From Gracilinema caldarium (GTDB taxonomy: Bacteria; Spirochaetota; Spirochaetia; Treponematales; Breznakiellaceae), in assembly GCF_029265695.1 (NCBI RefSeq), contig NZ_JAJUHW010000002.1, forward strand, positions 1-64,000: 64,000 nt of DNA, read 5' to 3'. The position numbers and the translations under genes are program-made. Positions 62,133 to 64,000 of the stretch are shown here, piece after piece. The notes below the pieces were generated by a model. That model had not been told where the DNA came from, did not search any database, and was given only the letters and a program-made list of their open reading frames with translations. Within the stretch, counting starts at the first letter, position 1. Every line of letters starts with the position of its first letter.

Positions 62133-62982
62133 AGAGATCCTGCAATTTCCTCGTTATGGGCCCAGGGGTTCCTGAGGCCAGTGCAGAAGACCGAACGGCA
62201 TCCGGAGAGTCTAAGGTTTTGATCTGTGTTATCGGCATGATTTCGGTGGTGGTTCCGCAGATAAAAGCCTCATCCGATCTGAAGAATTCTTCTATCGTAA
62301 AGGGTACTTCTTGGACGGGAATATTTCTTGTCGTTGCAAGTTTTATAATTTCCTGCCGGGTTATGCCATTGAGAATAAGATTATTTGCAGGGTGGGTAAT
62401 CAGGGTTCCATCTTTTACGATAAAGAGGTTTGATGAACTTCCCTCGGTCATTATGCCATTCCGCTCAAGTATGGCTTCATAACAACCCTTTTCTTTTGCC
62501 CTTTGCTTGCTTAAGACCGCACCGAGCAGATTAAGGCTTTTAATATCATTTCTAAGCCAGCGAATATCGGGCAGCAAAAGAACAGTAATTCCCTGACCCA
62601 TTAATTCAAGCGAGCGGGGGAGGGGGCCTGCGGTCCCCGTAAAAACAGGTACCGTATCTTTACTGGGGAATTGATGCACCCGGGGCGCCGCACCCCGGGT
62701 AATTTGCAAATATACAATGCCATCATCAATTCCTTCCGCTTCAACAAGCAGCTGGGCTCCCTTTATTACCCGCTCTGAGCAATCAGGAAAAGATATCGAC
62801 AGTTCCCGAAGACTCTTTTCCATCCGCTTTGCATGGGCCTCCGCAAGAAACAACTCACCGCTGTATACTCGAATGACCTCATAAACCCCATCTCCGAATT
62901 GATAGCCCCGATCCTCTATGTCTGTTTTAGCATCCTGCCGGGGAAGGAGTGTGTCTTGATAGAGCGCCCAATGTCCAGTCAT
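62095..62982 (-). CDS. dat: D-amino-acid aminotransferase (class IV)
   Basis: The PLP enzyme moves amino groups between D-amino acids and 2-oxo acids, for example D-Ala and D-Glu. The 295-residue protein has DRGYQFGDGVYEVIRVY, the D-selective RGAAPRVHQFP segment (Arg101 and His103), catalytic Lys148 in NDIKSLNLLG, and TEGSSSNLFIV for phosphate binding. This fits Dat rather than branched-chain aminotransferase or aminodeoxychorismate lyase. It lies 10 bp after the class V aminotransferase gene, with which it is probably co-transcribed. Confidence 0.85.
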   Translation of the reverse strand: MTGHWALYQDTLLPRQDAKTDIEDRGYQFGDGVYEVIRVYSGELFLAEAHAKRMEKSLRELSISFPDCSERVIKGAQLLVEAEGIDDGIVYLQITRGAAPRVHQFPSKDTVPVFTGTAGPLPRSLELMGQGITVLLLPDIRWLRNDIKSLNLLGAVLSKQRAKEKGCYEAILERNGIMTEGSSSNLFIVKDGTLITHPANNLILNGITRQEIIKLATTRNIPVQEVPFTIEEFFRSDEAFICGTTTEIMPITQIKTLDSPDAVRSSALASGTPGPITRKLQDLFSDLVTRCGGGS

Positions 62983-62992
62983 ACAAAAACCC

Positions 62993-64000
62993 CTAGTGTT
63001 TGAGAATGTTTTTTAAAGCACTTACTACCAGGTCTACATTTTCTTTTTGAGCCGTGTATCCCATGAGCCCGATGCGCCAAATTTTACCCGCCAGGGGGCC
63101 AAGGCCTGCCCCAATTTCTATGTTATAAGTATCCAGGAGGGCTCTGCGAATCGCAGCCTCATCTACACCATCGGGCACGGTTACGGCGTTCAGCATGGGG
63201 AGACGGAACTGGGGATCCACGGGCAGGGTGAGTCCAATACTCTCCAAGCCCTGTACAAGCCGTTCATGCATTTCCTGATGCCGCGCATAAGCCTGGGGAA
63301 GCCCTTCTTCCAATACTACCGACAGGGCTGCATGGAGTCCATAGATCATATTGATGGGCGCCGTATGGTGATATGCCCGTTTTGCTCCCTGCCAGTAATC
63401 CATAATCATTGATATATCAAGATACCAGTTAGGAACCTTGGTTGCACGGTTTTTAAGCTTGCTGATAGCCCGCTCTCCAATGGTAAGGGGGGCAAGTCCC
63501 GGCGGACAGGATAAACATTTCTGGGTACCGGAGTAACATAGGTCCGCTTCGATCGCGTCCACCTCCACCGGTATGCCTCCGAGGCTCGTGACCGCGTCCA
63601 CAATATACAGGGCCCCCGCTTCATGTACGAGTTTCCCCAACTGTTCTACCGGATTGCGTACCCCGGTGGAAGTTTCTGCATGCACAACCGCAACGATTTG
63701 CCAGTTCTTTTCTTTTATTTTTTTTGCTACCACATCGGGATCTACTGGAGTGCCCCAGGTGAACTCCAGTTCCTCTACATCAGCCCCTAGTCTGCGGGCC
63801 ACTTCGACCATGCGTTTTCCAAAGACTCCGTTTACGAGGACAAGGACCTTATCTCCCCGTTCAACCAGATTGACAAAAGCCGCCTCCATGCCTGCCGAAC
63901 CGGTGCCCGACATGGGGAGGGTAATTTCATTCTTTGTACCCATGATCTGACGAAGCATTACCTTTATTTCGTCCATAATATTGATAAACCGGGGATCTAA
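62993..64000 (-). CDS. Class V aminotransferase (alanine-glyoxylate/serine-pyruvate type), N-terminus cut off
   Basis: The frame continues past the right edge: the residues before MDEIKVMLRQ read LDPRFINI, a normal continuation of the family's N-terminus, so only about the first 20-30 residues are missing. The PLP Lys lies in YSGTQKCLSCPPGLAPL, and LPMSGTGSAGMEAAF and VHAETSTGVRNPVEQLG are typical. Likely amino donors are Ala or Ser with glyoxylate or pyruvate. It precedes dat, so the pair could link Ala, Ser and D-amino acids. Confidence 0.9.
   Translation of the reverse strand, partial: LDPRFINIMDEIKVMLRQIMGTKNEITLPMSGTGSAGMEAAFVNLVERGDKVLVLVNGVFGKRMVEVARRLGADVEELEFTWGTPVDPDVVAKKIKEKNWQIVAVVHAETSTGVRNPVEQLGKLVHEAGALYIVDAVTSLGGIPVEVDAIEADLCYSGTQKCLSCPPGLAPLTIGERAISKLKNRATKVPNWYLDISMIMDYWQGAKRAYHHTAPINMIYGLHAALSVVLEEGLPQAYARHQEMHERLVQGLESIGLTLPVDPQFRLPMLNAVTVPDGVDEAAIRRALLDTYNIEIGAGLGPLAGKIWRIGLMGYTAQKENVDLVVSALKNILKH

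Overview
The window looks like a chromosomal segment of a spirochaete close to Treponema in the broad sense (the free-living or termite-gut group rather than the small-genome pathogens). The reasons are the lineage-typical gene set: a eukaryote-like (type 2) IleRS, a FapA/DUF342 protein, a very short omega subunit next to miaA, a spirochaete-type outer-membrane beta-barrel protein, many TPR proteins, and a 30-residue AURKAIP1/COX24-type ribosomal peptide. Base composition is even (judged by eye near 50% GC), genes are densely packed with many 4-8 bp overlaps, and there is no insertion sequence, prophage, integrase or CRISPR array. The species cannot be named from the sequence alone.

Layout. 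1-5.8 kb: end of an unknown gene, an outer-membrane barrel protein, tRNA-Lys with its own promoter and terminator, a macro-domain gene broken by a G7 tract, small conserved proteins, and a lipoprotein with a zinc-protease motif. A 32-bp tandem repeat follows at 5839-5934. 5.9-14.4 kb: a metallo-beta-lactamase-fold hydrolase and a pentapeptide protein on the minus strand; murI, rsgA and mutS2 on the plus strand; then TM2 and FapA proteins divergent from argR. 14.4-22.8 kb: pgi, a chemotaxis receptor, an M28-like peptidase, hsp33, and a tightly overlapped minus-strand trio (TPR-Mrr fusion, phosphoesterase, ParB/DUF4032-like). 22.9-29.7 kb: a plus-strand run of two TPR proteins, an AI-2E family permease, an ACT protein, a DUF711 protein and an MFS carrier. 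29.7-38.9 kb: nth, ileS, a lipoprotein, zinc-ribbon proteins, amrS, msrA and nudC.

38.8-52.2 kb: class I fumarase behind an unusual P-loop protein with an aminoacyl-tRNA-synthetase-like editing domain, an NtrB/NtrC-like pair, a membrane pseudokinase-like protein, hflK-hflC, rpoZ-miaA, and a response-regulator phosphatase with a partner histidine kinase. 52.2-59.2 kb: the small ribosomal peptide, then a packed run dxs-folP-cdaA-cdaR-acpS-DUF2225-truA linking isoprenoid, folate, cyclic di-AMP and lipid-carrier functions. 59.1-62.1 kb: a cobalamin riboswitch controlling a btuF-btuC-btuD uptake operon. 62.1-64 kb: a D-amino-acid aminotransferase and a class V aminotransferase cut by the window edge.

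Most of the window is ordinary core genome. The most unusual items are the P-loop/synthetase-editing-domain fusion (40572-41558), the membrane pseudokinase (44334-45821), the coupled TPR-Mrr/phosphoesterase/ParB-like trio (19847-22814), the poly-G frameshift in the macro-domain gene, and two small repeat families. No clear new defence or mobile system was found. All assignments come from reading the sequence; no database search was run.
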